Program-made: the position numbers and the translations under genes
Notes under the pieces: generated by a model
What the model was told of the DNA's origin: nothing
Databases searched by the model: none
What the model saw: only the letters and a program-made list of their open reading frames with translations
Shown: piece after piece, positions 26,971 through 36,166 of the stretch
How positions within the stretch are numbered: position 1 is the first letter of the stretch
Layout of the letters: each line of letters begins with the position of its first letter
NCBI GenBank assembly: GCA_041395945.1
Contig: JAWKZN010000001.1
Location: 806,001-870,000, forward strand
Reading direction: 5' to 3'
DNA length: 64,000 nucleotides
Origin: Pseudomonadales bacterium
GTDB taxonomy: Bacteria > Pseudomonadota > Gammaproteobacteria > Pseudomonadales > Azotimanducaceae

Positions 26971-27585
26971 TCACGCTGCTGTGACGCAGTGATGCCATTC
27001 AAGGAGGAACACGGTGAACGCTTTACGCCCAATCTCATCTGCTGCCAATGGATAGGAGAACAAAACTTTATTGAAGTAGCCGCGGTCCACACGGATTGCG
27101 ACGTGCGTAGTCAGTGCATCGCCTTCGCGCACGGACGCCCACTGCCAGTCCAGGCGGTGCCCTGCGGCGAACGGGAGGCTCAGACACCGCTTCCCCAGGG
27201 TCCGTGGCTCTATTGCCCCACCTCTAAGCATGCGCAGGGACTGATCGCGCTCTTCGATCACCTCGTGACTCGAAGCACCTTCCTGAAGAGAGAGCTGGCG
27301 ATCATAAAGAAAAGTGTTCGCGCCGAGCATTTGGCCATCCCGAGTGTCAGCTTCGTATCGGCAGATCGTCACCGGATCGTGCTCGTCGCGCACCTCCACA
27401 TATTGGAGATACAGTCCACCTACTTCTGCCGGCACGCTGGCACTCTCCGTGAAAACAAACATCGATCCCGTCGCCATCCGCGCTGTATCTCCCACCATCG
27501 CGATGATATCAACGGGAAAAGGCGTATGCTGAAAATTATGGGGTGGCTGCGCAGAATCAGTCATCAGTTCGTGTATAGACCTCAT
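26971..27585 (-). CDS. Hypothetical protein between kinase and ankyrin-TPR genes
   Basis: About 204 residues if started at the ATG at 27585; the frame runs on to 27753 but would overlap the well-supported gene starting at 27624. Its stop is seven bases beyond the convergent kinase stop, a tidy fit that favours this strand over the opposing open frame 26929-27627. Segments such as PVDIIAMVGDTARMATGSMFV and AIRVDRGYFNKVLFSYP look like a mixed alpha/beta protein. No motif recognised. It would share a short divergent promoter region with the ankyrin-TPR gene. Confidence 0.55.
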   Translation of the reverse strand: MRSIHELMTDSAQPPHNFQHTPFPVDIIAMVGDTARMATGSMFVFTESASVPAEVGGLYLQYVEVRDEHDPVTICRYEADTRDGQMLGANTFLYDRQLSLQEGASSHEVIEERDQSLRMLRGGAIEPRTLGKRCLSLPFAAGHRLDWQWASVREGDALTTHVAIRVDRGYFNKVLFSYPLAADEIGRKAFTVFLLEWHHCVTAA

Positions 27586-27623
27586 GAACGCACTCGTTAT
27601 CTCATCACAAAGGGAGAGCACAT

Positions 27624-29609
27624 ATGACCGAGCGTCGCATAGGTTTTCGACTGAAGAAGCTCCTGGGCTTAAACAGCGGGCAAGAATCGCCATCACCCGA
27701 TCATCGACCGGAGCAGGTCCAGGCAAATCGGCCAGCGGATTCGGTTCCTGCACTGGAGGGCCCTCTATTCGTCCGCTACGTGCCGATGACTCCGCTCATG
27801 CTTCAGCGATCCGGGCCGCTACCCGAACTCCGAACACTCGCTGGTGAAACGCTTCAACCGCGAAGTTTCCTGCAGGTGCCTCTTTCGGCCGACGTTAAAG
27901 CGCGCGAAATTCAGATCATTCTGGACGACCTGGAGGTATCGGAAGACGATCTCCTCGACGCCTTGCGGGATGCTTCTCAGGAGTGGCAGTTTTCCGGCTG
28001 CTCCCTGGCCGAAGTGTGTTCCACGCTATTCGATACCCTCGATCGATTGGCAGCTGCAGGCTCCTGTCGAGTCATCGAAGCCCTGGCCACTTCGGAGTCG
28101 GATGACTTCATCAGGATCGATCGAGAGGATGGGATTGCACAGCACGCGCTGTTTGATGTAGCCATCACCGATGCCTGTAAAGGTAACATTGCCGGTGTCG
28201 TAGTCGCTTTGAAAAAGGGCCTGAATCCCGGCCGCTCAGGAGCAGCGGGACCTTTTCTCCACTATCCAATAACGGTCACAGCGGAGGGATCTGTCGAGGC
28301 GCGCATGGAAGCGATCAGTGTGATTCTCGACCATGGAGCGGACATCGAACAGCGCGACAAAAACGGTTGGACCGCGCTGCACGCAGCGTGCCACGCCGGT
28401 GAATTGCCCATGATCCGACTGCTTCTGGATCGCGGTGCGAATGCTAACGCCACGGACAACAAAGGCTGGTCGGCATACCACTATCTCACCTTCGAACAGG
28501 CTGAGCCGGAGTTGTTCCAAGTGATCCGAAGTGCTGGTGCTGATCCAGACATCCAGAGCACCGCAGAAGGCAACACGGCGCTGATGCTCGCGGTCGATCG
28601 GTCCGACACCCGGCGGGTGCAGATACTCCTCGCTAACGGGGCCAATCCCGGCATCGCCCGCCACGATGGGCTTACCGCTCTGCATATGGTGGCAGTAAAG
28701 CAGAATGCCGAGATCGTCCGCCTGCTCCTCGAGGCAGGTGCGCCCGTCAACCAGAAAGGCGGCGCTCCCGGCGCACCGCCTCTACACCAGGCAGCCGCCT
28801 GTGGTGATGCCGAAATGGTCAGGATGCTGCTCGAGCACGGTGCCGACACAGCGCTGCTCGATGTGAATGGCCATACGGCCATAGAGATCGCGGATGGCAA
28901 TGGTCATTTCGAAATTGCCCGTCTGTTTGAAGACCACCATGGTGATGACGTATCTGTGCCGCCGGAACGGGCACCCTTTGTGATGGGATCCACAGGCTTC
29001 GACGCACCAGCCGAGCCAGCCGCTGTACCCAGGCCGCAGACAGAACCGGAAGCAGAGGATCCTTTCGTCGTGGAACGCATGGCGCTGCTACGTGAGCAGG
29101 CGCCGAACATCGCGAAAGCACTCGACGATCTCGAGCAGAAGCTGACCGAAAATCCAGAGGATGTGGCGTCCTGGAAACTTCGCGGCATTCTGCTTCAGCA
29201 GATTGGTCTCTCCGACAAAGCTTTGGCTTGCTTCAACAAGGTCGTGGAGCTCAACGAGGACGATGCCGATGCCTTCGTCTATTCCGGCCAGATCGTTTTG
29301 TCGTCTTCAGCCAACGCCAGGACAGATGATGATCGCTCGGGATTGCTTGACATCGCGCGAGGCGCATTCACAACTGCGCTATCGAAGGACCCGGGCCATG
29401 TCGAGGCGGCAATCGGTCTGGGAGTCTACTGCATCACGATCGGTCATCCGGATGAAGCGCACACCTGGCTCGATCGGGCACTGCAGAACGATCCGAACAG
29501 TGGTAAGGCTTACTATATGAAGGGACTGGCGCTGAACTCATCCGGCCGAGCCGAGGAGGCGCAGGCCTATCTGGACAAAGCGCAAGCGCTTGGATTCCAG
29601 TCTTCCTGA
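27624..29609 (+). CDS. Ankyrin-repeat and TPR protein with a locus-specific N-terminal domain
   Basis: 661 residues, start backed by GGGAG seven bases upstream. Residues about 46-165 match the C-terminal domain of the protein at 19505-20326. Residues about 180-430 form ankyrin repeats (GWTALHAACHAGELPMIRLL; GLTALHMVAVKQNAEIVRLL; APPLHQAAACGDAEMVRMLL). Residues about 495-661 form TPRs (VASWKLRGILLQQIGLSDKA). No enzyme motif, signal peptide or membrane helix. It looks like a scaffold that links protein partners through three interaction modules, probably working with the kinase, whose C-terminal half also has TPRs. Function unproven. Confidence 0.85.
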   Translation: MTERRIGFRLKKLLGLNSGQESPSPDHRPEQVQANRPADSVPALEGPLFVRYVPMTPLMLQRSGPLPELRTLAGETLQPRSFLQVPLSADVKAREIQIILDDLEVSEDDLLDALRDASQEWQFSGCSLAEVCSTLFDTLDRLAAAGSCRVIEALATSESDDFIRIDREDGIAQHALFDVAITDACKGNIAGVVVALKKGLNPGRSGAAGPFLHYPITVTAEGSVEARMEAISVILDHGADIEQRDKNGWTALHAACHAGELPMIRLLLDRGANANATDNKGWSAYHYLTFEQAEPELFQVIRSAGADPDIQSTAEGNTALMLAVDRSDTRRVQILLANGANPGIARHDGLTALHMVAVKQNAEIVRLLLEAGAPVNQKGGAPGAPPLHQAAACGDAEMVRMLLEHGADTALLDVNGHTAIEIADGNGHFEIARLFEDHHGDDVSVPPERAPFVMGSTGFDAPAEPAAVPRPQTEPEAEDPFVVERMALLREQAPNIAKALDDLEQKLTENPEDVASWKLRGILLQQIGLSDKALACFNKVVELNEDDADAFVYSGQIVLSSSANARTDDDRSGLLDIARGAFTTALSKDPGHVEAAIGLGVYCITIGHPDEAHTWLDRALQNDPNSGKAYYMKGLALNSSGRAEEAQAYLDKAQALGFQSS

Positions 29610-29886
29610 AGGAGACTGCCGAATGCCCGCCAGTCGGTAAGATCGCGGTGCAGCTGCTCGAGAACGAACAATGGCGTTTGGCAGTTGATCCCGTGGAGCG
29701 TTGAGCCAGACGGTGGAGAGCGGCAGAGGTGCGCTGGACTGGCCGCGGTGGTGTCTGACCTCGCGCGACCCGACCGAATCAACTCTTTTACCTGGGCAGG
29801 AGTAACCACATTTGTTTCATCGGAATACTTGCTGTCGCCACAGATGTCGCAAATGCTCTTCCCGATCTCCTTTGTGCTCGATGGCC

Positions 29887-30366
29887 TCAGGGATCGGTCT
29901 GGAGAGGTTCGGCATCGCTCGTGATCCAGGGCTCGCCTCCTTTTTTCGCTTCCAGCCGGCGCTTGCGTTTCGCGTTGTACTCGTTGACCAGCGTCCGCTG
30001 GTGCTCGAGGCTTTCTCGCTCCCAGGTGCCGCGTGTTTCATCGTTCAGGTTGCCGCAGGTGTCGGCCATCACGCAGTAGGTGCGCGCTTCGAAAGGGTCG
30101 TCGTCGGCGTAGCAGACCTGGCCGTCGGGGCAGCTGCCGGGAGAGCAATCGAAGGCGCCGGAGCAGGTATTGGGGGTTACCCGAGAACCGTCCGGGCAGG
30201 CGATCTGCCAGCGGGACAGGCACTGGTGGGCACAATCGTGCGAGGACGTGAAACCACTCCCCTGAATTTCGCAGGGAGTTCCTGCAGGATGGCCGCAGCT
30301 TCCCAGTAGAAGAAGGGTGAAACCGGCAGCGCCGGAACGGATGCTGAGGAGGCGTGATCTCATCAT
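29887..30366 (-). CDS. Cysteine-rich lipoprotein, unknown function
   Basis: About 159 residues from the ATG at 30366 (or the next codon at 30363). A short lipoprotein signal ends in LLLLGSCGHP, giving a lipidated Cys. The mature part has many cysteines (CEIQ, CAHQCLS, CPDG, CSGAFDCSPGSCPDGQVCY, CVMADTCGN), a pattern like the small disulfide-rich domains of extracellular proteins, followed by a charged helical tail (NEYNAKRKRRLEAKKGG). No strong ribosome-binding site. The 277 bases between it and the ankyrin-TPR gene show nothing. Confidence 0.6.
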   Translation of the reverse strand: MMRSRLLSIRSGAAGFTLLLLGSCGHPAGTPCEIQGSGFTSSHDCAHQCLSRWQIACPDGSRVTPNTCSGAFDCSPGSCPDGQVCYADDDPFEARTYCVMADTCGNLNDETRGTWERESLEHQRTLVNEYNAKRKRRLEAKKGGEPWITSDAEPLQTDP

Positions 30367-30710
30367 GTGGCAGATATTACAACACCGGCAGGAAGTTCGG
30401 CTGTCGATAGAAAACCGGGGCGATGATCCGGAACTGACAGATAGATCCCGCGACTCATGATGTTCCTGAGAGGGAAGGAACGAATACACTCCATCCGCAG
30501 GCAGCCGAACGCTCTGTGACCTGTGTCATCAGAGATCCGGTTATCACCGCGCGGAGTTACCGGGAAACCACGCTGAACTGCCAGAACACTTTCTGTGTAT
30601 CGTCGTGTTTCGGTATCCTCGTCTTTGCGCTCCTCCAGTCGCTGGTGTCGTCGGTTAGAACGATGAGCGGCACCGCACATTAATGATCAGGTCCCCCTGG
30701 AGCGCACCGC
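30367..30710. other. Intergenic stretch, nothing recognised
   Basis: About 340 bases between the lipoprotein start and the 3' end of the ankyrin gene. A minus-strand frame at 30363-30680 has no ribosome-binding site and no recognisable sequence. Confidence 0.5.
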
Positions 30711-32255
30711 TCAGAGACTGCCTGTTCGACCTGCGCCCTCTCTTCGACTCCAGCGTTCCAGGCATTCTGTCTTTTTCCAGGTCTTGCCGACGATCAGCTG
30801 ACCGCTATCGCGCTCCTCTGAGAAAAGCATGCTGTCTGTGATCATGATCTCCTCAGGAAACGACAGAATCTTCTCAATGATGCTCACTGCCTGCGCATCC
30901 AATTGCCACTTCTCGATTTCGCAGCCGAGAATCAGAGCCTGGAGACGGAATTCCGGCCGATCCAGTCCGATTCGTCCATATCCATACACCGGCTCTTCGA
31001 GCAGCTGCTTAGCGTAAGACAATGATTCTGTCTCGAAGCGTCGGAGCGCACGGGTCCCATCGACATAGCGTTTCAGAATGCGGGTGACCTGCGCCCGATC
31101 AACGATATGTCGTGACCTCGAGTGTGCCTCCGCACCACGCATCCGCCTGTCGGCACGACGCCATATTGCCATCAGTGCACCTGGCTTGTTCCTCGCCAAC
31201 CATTCGACGTCGTGACGATGCTCATCTACGTCCATATCTCCGATCGTATGGAGAATCCGCTTTTTCTTGTGTCCGGGAGTTTCGATCATGATCCTGACCG
31301 CGTCGGTGAACCTCCACCGTCGATGACCGACTCTCAAAACGACCGGCTGATTGGAAGCGGAAAGCGTCAGGTGACGTTCAGTTTCCGTCTCACTCCCGAA
31401 CCAATCATGCACTGCCAGGGCAATGCGCCAGGACAGGTCCTTTTCACCCACTCTTTCCAGAAAGGTGAAGCGCCATATCCGGTGATGCTGCGGCAGTATC
31501 CGGATATCCACTTCCCTCCAGTTCTCCCGATCATCCTCATCGCCCAGCAGTCGGCACTGATATCGAATCCACTGGTTCGATTCGGTCTGCAGTGGTGTTT
31601 CTTCGGACCAGTCTTCGAGGCCTGCCGGCCATTTCGGATCGACGTTGAGCAGACGACGCGTGGACGCATCCGCGGCCAGTACGAACGCGGTTCGACCATC
31701 GGTCGCGGTGACCGCCTTATCTGCTCCAAGATCGAGCAGTTCACCCACAAGATCAGCGTTGCCGTGCTGTGCGGCAATCATGAGTGCCGTTTGCCCGCCA
31801 GAATTCCGCGCATTGATATCTGCACCATGATTCAGCAGGGGTTCGAGACACTTCTCGCGCCCTTCCCGCACTGCCCAATGCAGCGGGCTGTTGCCCCGGA
31901 TGTCCGGTATGGTTGCGCTTGCACCTTTGAACAACAGACGCGCGGCCAAACCTTCGTGACCGGCACCGCAGGCGATGTGCAGTGGTCTGACTCCCTCCGA
32001 AATTTCGTCATCAACTGTCGTATCCCGCTCGATCAATCTGGCAGCGGTGTCCGGCCGGCGCATGGCCAGAGCCAGGCAGAGCGGCGTTATCGTGACCTGG
32101 GAGGACTGCAGATCCGGCAACGCGGTAATCAGGGTTTTGCGGATATCACCAGTCAGTTTTAAGGCAGCGTCGCGTTCAACGTTTATCGGCGGCGCCGGAT
32201 CAGCCGGTAGTTCAACCGCCAATCGACAGTCGGAACGCGCTCCGTGGTCGAGCAA
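30711..32255 (-). CDS. Ankyrin protein, C-terminal part (downstream of a frameshift)
   Basis: 514 codons counted from a TTG at 32255, but the frame is open further upstream and continues the ankyrin repeats of the preceding frame (GADPDAGSHDGLNCLWWAAI, then LLDALLDHGAR). After four more repeats (GVRPLHIACGAGHEGLAARL; NSPLHWAVREGREKCLEPLL; QTALMIAAQHGNADLVGELL) comes a non-repeat domain of about 270 residues with WRFTFLERVGEKDLSWRIAL and VGHRRWRFTDAVRIMIETP that I do not recognise. Most likely this is not a separate gene but the second half of one about 1027-residue protein. Confidence 0.7.
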   Translation of the reverse strand: MLDHGARSDCRLAVELPADPAPPINVERDAALKLTGDIRKTLITALPDLQSSQVTITPLCLALAMRRPDTAARLIERDTTVDDEISEGVRPLHIACGAGHEGLAARLLFKGASATIPDIRGNSPLHWAVREGREKCLEPLLNHGADINARNSGGQTALMIAAQHGNADLVGELLDLGADKAVTATDGRTAFVLAADASTRRLLNVDPKWPAGLEDWSEETPLQTESNQWIRYQCRLLGDEDDRENWREVDIRILPQHHRIWRFTFLERVGEKDLSWRIALAVHDWFGSETETERHLTLSASNQPVVLRVGHRRWRFTDAVRIMIETPGHKKKRILHTIGDMDVDEHRHDVEWLARNKPGALMAIWRRADRRMRGAEAHSRSRHIVDRAQVTRILKRYVDGTRALRRFETESLSYAKQLLEEPVYGYGRIGLDRPEFRLQALILGCEIEKWQLDAQAVSIIEKILSFPEEIMITDSMLFSEERDSGQLIVGKTWKKTECLERWSRREGAGRTGSL

Positions 32256-32305
32256 TGCGTCGAGGAGTTCTTCCGGCCCACGAATCGCCGCCCACCACAG
32301 ACAAT

Positions 32306-33790
32306 TCAGTCCATCATGTGAGCCGGCATCCGGGTCGGCCCCTTCGCAAGGAGTGCCAGTGCGATATCCTTCAGTTTCAGCTGCACCGCAAGCAGCAAAG
32401 GCGTTTCGCCCCGGTCGTTTCTGGCATTCAGCGGCGCATCGAGATCGAGCAGGTCTCTACACAGAGAGGCTCTTTGGCTGCTTACGGCCAGATGCAATGC
32501 GGTATTGCCATCGGGCAGGGCAGCACCCACATCGGCACCACTTTTGACCAGCGCCTGAACCATAGTGCTGTTCCCGGTCTCGGCTGAAGTGAGCAGCGCC
32601 GTCATACCCTTCTCGTTCCGCGCTTCGACCTCCGCCCCCGCCTCGAGCAGCAGCCTGACGGTGTCTTCGTCCCCCGCCAGTGCAGCCTGCAGTAGTGGTG
32701 TTGTCCCGTCGGCGGAAGCCTGGTTTGGATTCGCGCCTGCTTCGAGCAACATCGGGATGAGCGTTCGAAACCCTTTTTGCACCGCAACAAGCAATGCGCT
32801 CCTGCCATCTTCCCCGAGAGAATCCGCAGCCGCACCTTTCCGCACCAGGAATCCCGCCACTTCTTCATGGCCCTGGGTCAAAGCGGTAAGCAACACGGAC
32901 CCTGTATCCGGTCCCAGGTTATCCACCGACGCCCCGTGCTGCAGAAGGGTCCTGACCACCGATGCGCGATTCTTCAGACACGCATACCACAGCGACGTGT
33001 TCCCCGACGGACACTGAGCATCAACTGCTGCACCTGCCGTCAGCAGGGCGATGACCACTTCCTGATGGCCTTCGGAGGATGCGAACATCAAGGCGGTAAA
33101 GCCATTAGTATCAACTGCGTCGATCGTCGCGCCGCCTGCAATCAGGTCTTCTACGATCTCCAGGTAACCCCGTTCCGACGCGATCATCAGAGGAGAGGTA
33201 CCATTATGATACGTCTGGTTCGGATCGGTGCCGTGCGACAGCAGTCTTCGGGCAGCATCAGGCCGCTGAAGGTACACGGCCAGCGAGAGGGCGGAGCTAC
33301 CGTCATTGCTTAAACCGTTGATATCAGCGCCGGCGTCGACCAGTGCATCGATGAGGAAGGCAACGGCCGTTCCGCCGGCAGACAGATCATGAGCCGCGGC
33401 ATGTGTCAGGGCTGTTGCGCCGTCGTTGTCGCGTGCATCGACTGACGCGCCGGCGGCCAGCAGGCACTTCAGAGCATCGAGCTGCTTTCTATGCGCTGCA
33501 TACATCAGTGCTGTCGTACCCCGGGTCGTGGCAAGATCGACTGCGGCGCCCCGATCCAGCAGGTACTGAATTACCTCGGCATGACCCGCTTCGGCGGCGG
33601 CCATCAACGCAGTTGGGCCTCCTGCTCGGCGATGATCAACCGCCAGTCCATCATCGAGCAATGCGCTCAGTCGGTTGATATCCGGCTGTGCTGCCGCCGC
33701 AAGCAGGGCGTTGAGTTTCTCCTGCTCCTCGAGCAGCCGCTGGGCATCCGGAGCATCTGCGATTCGTTTGTCACCGCCAAGCACAGCCAT
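32306..33790 (-). CDS. Ankyrin-repeat protein, N-terminal part (frameshifted at its end)
   Basis: 494 codons from the ATG at 33790. After a short N-terminal coil (QRLLEEQEKLNALLAAA) the sequence is almost all ankyrin repeats, about thirteen units, for example GPTALMAAAEAGHAEVIQYL and GTTPLLQAALAGDEDTVRLL. The last unit breaks off as LLAKGPTRMPAHMMD; one extra base in the C4 run at 32339-32342 would give LLAKGADPDAGSHDGLNCL and join the downstream frame. Ankyrin proteins bind other proteins; partners are unknown. The gene ends the signalling island and faces the membrane-protein gene at 33949 head to head. Confidence 0.8.
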   Translation of the reverse strand: MAVLGGDKRIADAPDAQRLLEEQEKLNALLAAAAQPDINRLSALLDDGLAVDHRRAGGPTALMAAAEAGHAEVIQYLLDRGAAVDLATTRGTTALMYAAHRKQLDALKCLLAAGASVDARDNDGATALTHAAAHDLSAGGTAVAFLIDALVDAGADINGLSNDGSSALSLAVYLQRPDAARRLLSHGTDPNQTYHNGTSPLMIASERGYLEIVEDLIAGGATIDAVDTNGFTALMFASSEGHQEVVIALLTAGAAVDAQCPSGNTSLWYACLKNRASVVRTLLQHGASVDNLGPDTGSVLLTALTQGHEEVAGFLVRKGAAADSLGEDGRSALLVAVQKGFRTLIPMLLEAGANPNQASADGTTPLLQAALAGDEDTVRLLLEAGAEVEARNEKGMTALLTSAETGNSTMVQALVKSGADVGAALPDGNTALHLAVSSQRASLCRDLLDLDAPLNARNDRGETPLLLAVQLKLKDIALALLAKGPTRMPAHMMD

Positions 33791-33948
33791 AGGGTCACAT
33801 CCTCGCTCTGATGCAGGTGAGGACGTTATCAGTTGTGTTCATTCGCGTCGAATGGCGGCCGGTTCCGGGCCTGACCTGCGGTAACTACTGATACACGGAC
33901 ACCCGTTCATGCGTGAAACTCACCGGTTGGCCATTGTATGGGCATGAC

Positions 33949-34194
33949 ATGATAAAAGACCAATTCCGCACGCGTACTGCCCGGAAACCGCTGACTCTCG
34001 CGGTAGTTTTTGCCGTGGTTTCCATAGTAGCGTACTGGGTAACCAAGGCCAGCTATGAAGATGATCAGGTGTGGCTGACTTTTCTCGGTGCATGCCTGTT
34101 TCTGACCACCATCACGATTTCCGTGTCGGCATGGGTTGTCGCGCTGTGGCGACGCTTTATCGTCGGCCGGCAGCCGGCAGACCCGCAAGCATGA
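33949..34194 (+). CDS. Small two-helix membrane protein
   Basis: 81 residues from the ATG at 33949 (a longer form from 33913 is possible). Two hydrophobic helices, LTLAVVFAVVSIVAYWV and FLGACLFLTTITISVSAWVV, are separated by an acidic loop (KASYEDDQVW), with basic residues at the N-terminus and after helix 2, so both ends should face the cytoplasm. No family recognised. The opposite-strand frame over the same bases lacks this pattern. Confidence 0.5.
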   Translation: MIKDQFRTRTARKPLTLAVVFAVVSIVAYWVTKASYEDDQVWLTFLGACLFLTTITISVSAWVVALWRRFIVGRQPADPQA

Positions 34195-34273
34195 TCTGCG
34201 CGATCGCCGTGGCTGTGCCCACAGCAGTGTGAAGCCTCAACATGAGGCAATCGCTTAGACCTTTAAGCCGACT

Positions 34274-36166
34274 TCATGTGCGGCTGATGGATGAAGCCGC
34301 CGAGTTCAGCGGTCGACCGGATCTGAACACTTCCCGATCCAGCGCTGCTGCCACCAGGAGGCGATAGAAGCGGTCTTGCAAAGACCGTGGTGCCTCAAGG
34401 CCGATTCGCGTCAGGGCGGGTTTCAGCCTTGTGTCGTTTCGACAGCGCCAGCCGTTGGCAAGATCCTTCAGCAGGGCGCGCTTGTTGCCGATATGTTCTG
34501 CGAGACTTGAAAGGGCTACGGCAAGCTGTGCCTCCGTGTCGGTATAGTCACTGCCGATGGGATAGAAGGGAAGCGCCTGGAGAAGATCTGCACGGCTGAT
34601 TGCCGCTGAGAGTACTTCCGGGGTGTTACGGGTTGCTGTGTCAGGCAACCGGTAGTCGGGAGCCAGTTTACCACTCGCGACCGCCTGCAGGCGGAGATCT
34701 TCCTGGAATCTGGAGTCCGCTATCCCAAGCAGGCGAATGATGACTTCGCTGTCAGACGCGCCGCGAAGATCCGCAGTACCGTATTCGGTAACGACAATAT
34801 CTCGAAGATGTCGGGGAATCGTGGTGTGTGCGTAATTCCAGACAATGTTCGACGTAACTTTACCTTTTCTGGTACGAGTTGACGGTAGGACGATGACTGA
34901 GCGCCCACCAGGGAGTTCATGTGCCATGGCAACAAAGTTGTACTGACCGCCAACACCGCTTACAACCCGACCATCGGCAAGACCATCGGAGACCACGGCA
35001 CCCAGCAGGGTCACCATCATCGCTGTATTGACAAAGCGTGCATTGGTTCGCTGTGCGAACTTGGTATCAACGTCACCGAGCAAGCTGTTGGTATAGCTGA
35101 TCCTGGTCATGTTGATACCGCGTCGAACCTCCACCGGAAGCTGTCTCAGTTTTTCGTAGAAGCCGGCAGACCCGAGAAAAAACCCCGCATGCAGGAATAT
35201 GTCCGTGTCCACAGTTCTCCGCAGCACGCCAAGGGTGTGTAAATGGAGAAATCCTTCCACGAACATCTCACTCATGCCGTAAAGGCCGGTGGGCAGATCG
35301 TCTGTGGCCCCGTCAGCTTCCAGTGCTTGTGCATGCGCACGAAAGGTTGCGTTCTGCTGGTGCCGCATACCGATCGCCCAGGCAACCGCGTCGCCGATAC
35401 TGCCGATGCCGATCTGCAGTGTTCCGCCGTCCACGATCAGCGCCGCCACCCGGATTGCGATAATCTGTTCCGCCAGCGGAACGAACCGGTTAGGCACGGG
35501 GAAGAGCGGGTAGTGGGTGCTGTCACTCTCAACCAGCATGTCGAATTCACCGGCTGCCAGTACCGCATCCCCATACATGAATGGCAGTGCCGGATTTATC
35601 TCACCGACCAGCAGGGGAGCGCTGCCACCGCCATTCCGGGCCAGATCCAGCAGGTCGAGTGTGACATCAGGATTGCACCCCAGGCTGTACGATTCACCCT
35701 GGCCATCGTCCGGTGCGACCAGCTGGGCAATGACATTTATGCCTTTGCTATGAAGATCGCGTGCAGCATGGGTATAGTTGGTGCTGACGTAGTTCTGCTG
35801 CACGACGGGTACTGTAAGCCACGCTCCGGGTCTTACATAAAACTCCTCGACGGTCACGTTGGCGGGCAACGCGCTTTTACGCAGGTCCCGGACATATTCT
35901 AAATCGGGAACCGACTGATACAGCCGTTCAAAAATGGGACCAAGCAGTCGGCGTTCCAGCTCCGATCTCGCGGCTGGCCGTTCGAGTGTTAAAGCGGTGA
36001 AGATGCTTAATTCAACACCCGGGTCTGCACAGGCCCGTCGGTACAGCGCGTTGATCAGCTGTACCGGTTTGCCCAGACCCAGTGGAAGGGCGATCCGAAT
36101 CCTGCCGGAGAGGTACTCAACCAATCTCGCGGCACAGGCGTCAACATCGCTAAAAGAAGTGCTCAT
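34274..36166 (-). CDS. Acetyl-CoA hydrolase/transferase family protein
   Basis: 630 residues. The family layout is clear: an N-terminal CoA-transferase-like half (SGRIRIALPLGLGKPVQLIN) and the C-terminal domain with GVGGQYNFVAMAHELPGG, NIVWNYAHTTIPRHLRDIVV and VTEYGTADLRGASD, where the glycine-rich loop binds CoA and the glutamate in VTEYG aligns with a conserved site. Members transfer CoA between acetyl-CoA and carboxylic acids or hydrolyse it. The first residues are acidic and there is no export signal. It is the left-most gene of the catabolic cluster, on the same strand as the amidohydrolase and synthetase genes but separated by 307 bases. Confidence 0.85.
   Translation of the reverse strand: MSTSFSDVDACAARLVEYLSGRIRIALPLGLGKPVQLINALYRRACADPGVELSIFTALTLERPAARSELERRLLGPIFERLYQSVPDLEYVRDLRKSALPANVTVEEFYVRPGAWLTVPVVQQNYVSTNYTHAARDLHSKGINVIAQLVAPDDGQGESYSLGCNPDVTLDLLDLARNGGGSAPLLVGEINPALPFMYGDAVLAAGEFDMLVESDSTHYPLFPVPNRFVPLAEQIIAIRVAALIVDGGTLQIGIGSIGDAVAWAIGMRHQQNATFRAHAQALEADGATDDLPTGLYGMSEMFVEGFLHLHTLGVLRRTVDTDIFLHAGFFLGSAGFYEKLRQLPVEVRRGINMTRISYTNSLLGDVDTKFAQRTNARFVNTAMMVTLLGAVVSDGLADGRVVSGVGGQYNFVAMAHELPGGRSVIVLPSTRTRKGKVTSNIVWNYAHTTIPRHLRDIVVTEYGTADLRGASDSEVIIRLLGIADSRFQEDLRLQAVASGKLAPDYRLPDTATRNTPEVLSAAISRADLLQALPFYPIGSDYTDTEAQLAVALSSLAEHIGNKRALLKDLANGWRCRNDTRLKPALTRIGLEAPRSLQDRFYRLLVAAALDREVFRSGRPLNSAASSISRT

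Noticed and set aside
26929..27627. A plus-strand frame of 232 codons
   Set aside because: It overlaps the kinase end and the next gene start and has a less protein-like composition than the opposite strand, which fits the gap exactly.
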